From SSC3 sp035477015 (GTDB lineage: Bacteria; Actinomycetota; Actinomycetes; Propionibacteriales; Nocardioidaceae), in NCBI GenBank assembly GCA_035477015.1, contig DATILB010000179.1, positions 1-9,470 on the forward strand: a stretch of DNA of 9,470 nucleotides, given 5' to 3'. Below, in pieces: positions 9,003-9,470 of this stretch (position 1 is the stretch's first letter; each line of letters starts with the position of its first letter). The notes under the pieces were generated by a model. It had not been told where the DNA came from and made no database searches. It was given only the letters and a program-made list of their open reading frames with translations. The position numbers and the translations under genes were made by a program.

Positions 9003-9470
9003 CCGGCAGCACCTCGCTCGGGATGCCCACGATCGGGCCGCTGCAGCAGCTCGCGCCGAAGCCGGCGCGCTACGTGCTCAACTGGGGCCGCAAGTACTCC
9101 CTCTGGGTGTTCAACTTCGGCCTCGCCTGCTGCGCGATCGAGTTCATCGCGACGTCGATGGCCCGCCACGACTTCATCCGCCTCGGCGTGATCCCCTTCG
9201 CGCCGGGCCCTCGCCAGGCCGACCTGATGGTCGTGTCCGGCACGGTCACGGACAAGATGGCCCCGGCGATCAAGCGGCTCTACGAGCAGATGCCCGAGCC
9301 GAAGTACGTCATCTCGTTCGGGTCCTGCTCGAACTCCGGCGGCCCCTACTGGGACTCCTACTGCGTGACCAAGGGCGTCGACCAGATCATCCCCGTCGAC
9401 GTGTACGTGCCCGGCTGCCCGCCGCGTCCGGAGGCGTTGCTCCAGGGCATCCTCAAGCTGCAGGAGAAGA
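8993..9470 (+). CDS. nuoB: NADH-quinone oxidoreductase subunit B (complex I), 3' partial
   Basis: 159 codons are visible before the window ends and the frame is still open. NuoB holds the [4Fe-4S] cluster N2, the last iron-sulfur centre before quinone. The four expected ligands are present: Cys46 and Cys47 in GLACCAIEF, Cys112 in GSCSNSGGPY and Cys142 in VPGCPPRPE. PRQADLMVVSG and PPRPEALLQGILKLQEK are also typical. The sequence differs from the mycobacterial NuoB pattern (GVCASSGGMF) and matches what I recall of a second actinobacterial NuoB type (from memory, unchecked). With nuoA it begins an operon expected to continue with nuoC and others beyond the window. It has no obvious functional tie to the FHA cluster. 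Confidence 0.95.
   Translation, partial: MDVTGSTSLGMPTIGPLQQLAPKPARYVLNWGRKYSLWVFNFGLACCAIEFIATSMARHDFIRLGVIPFAPGPRQADLMVVSGTVTDKMAPAIKRLYEQMPEPKYVISFGSCSNSGGPYWDSYCVTKGVDQIIPVDVYVPGCPPRPEALLQGILKLQEK

Overview
The window is very GC-rich DNA with dense coding and GTG/ATG starts, as in a high-GC actinobacterium. From memory of NuoA/NuoB variants, a Nocardioides-like (Propionibacteriales) host is plausible, but the sequence alone does not prove it. About 98% of the window is covered by seven protein genes. I saw no tRNA, rRNA, insertion sequence or CRISPR array.

Left block, + strand, about 1-5426. It opens inside an EccC/FtsK-SpoIIIE-type ATPase, the motor class of type VII secretion; the 5' part lies outside the window. 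Four bases after its stop begins a single-pass membrane protein. In order it carries a helical N-terminal module, two FHA domains, one membrane segment, a trypsin-like protease with an intact His-Asp-Ser triad, and a C-terminal domain with two cysteines. Eight bases later follows an EmbR-like regulator made of a SARP winged helix, a BTAD and a C-terminal FHA domain. The spacing suggests one operon. Three FHA domains in two adjacent genes point to Ser/Thr-kinase signalling, although no kinase is visible here.

Middle block, - strand, about 5427-8489. Two paralogous membrane proteins are transcribed toward the left block, six bases apart. Each has an N-terminal helical module, a Pro-rich linker, one membrane segment, an acidic patch and an extracytoplasmic domain with a closely spaced Cys pair. 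The same kind of helical module is at the N terminus of the FHA protease on the other strand. Three proteins at this locus therefore share a cytoplasmic module and the same topology, the best hint that the two blocks work together. The blocks meet tail to tail with no gap, and their two stop codons form TGATCA.

Right block, + strand, about 8628-9470. After a 138-bp divergent intergenic region comes nuoA overlapping nuoB (cut by the window end), the start of a respiratory complex I operon. It looks like the housekeeping neighbour of the accessory cluster.

Working hypothesis (inference): an envelope-associated phospho-signalling and proteolysis system built around an EccC-like ATPase, with a phospho-responsive membrane protease, a phospho-responsive regulator and two membrane partners linked by a shared module.
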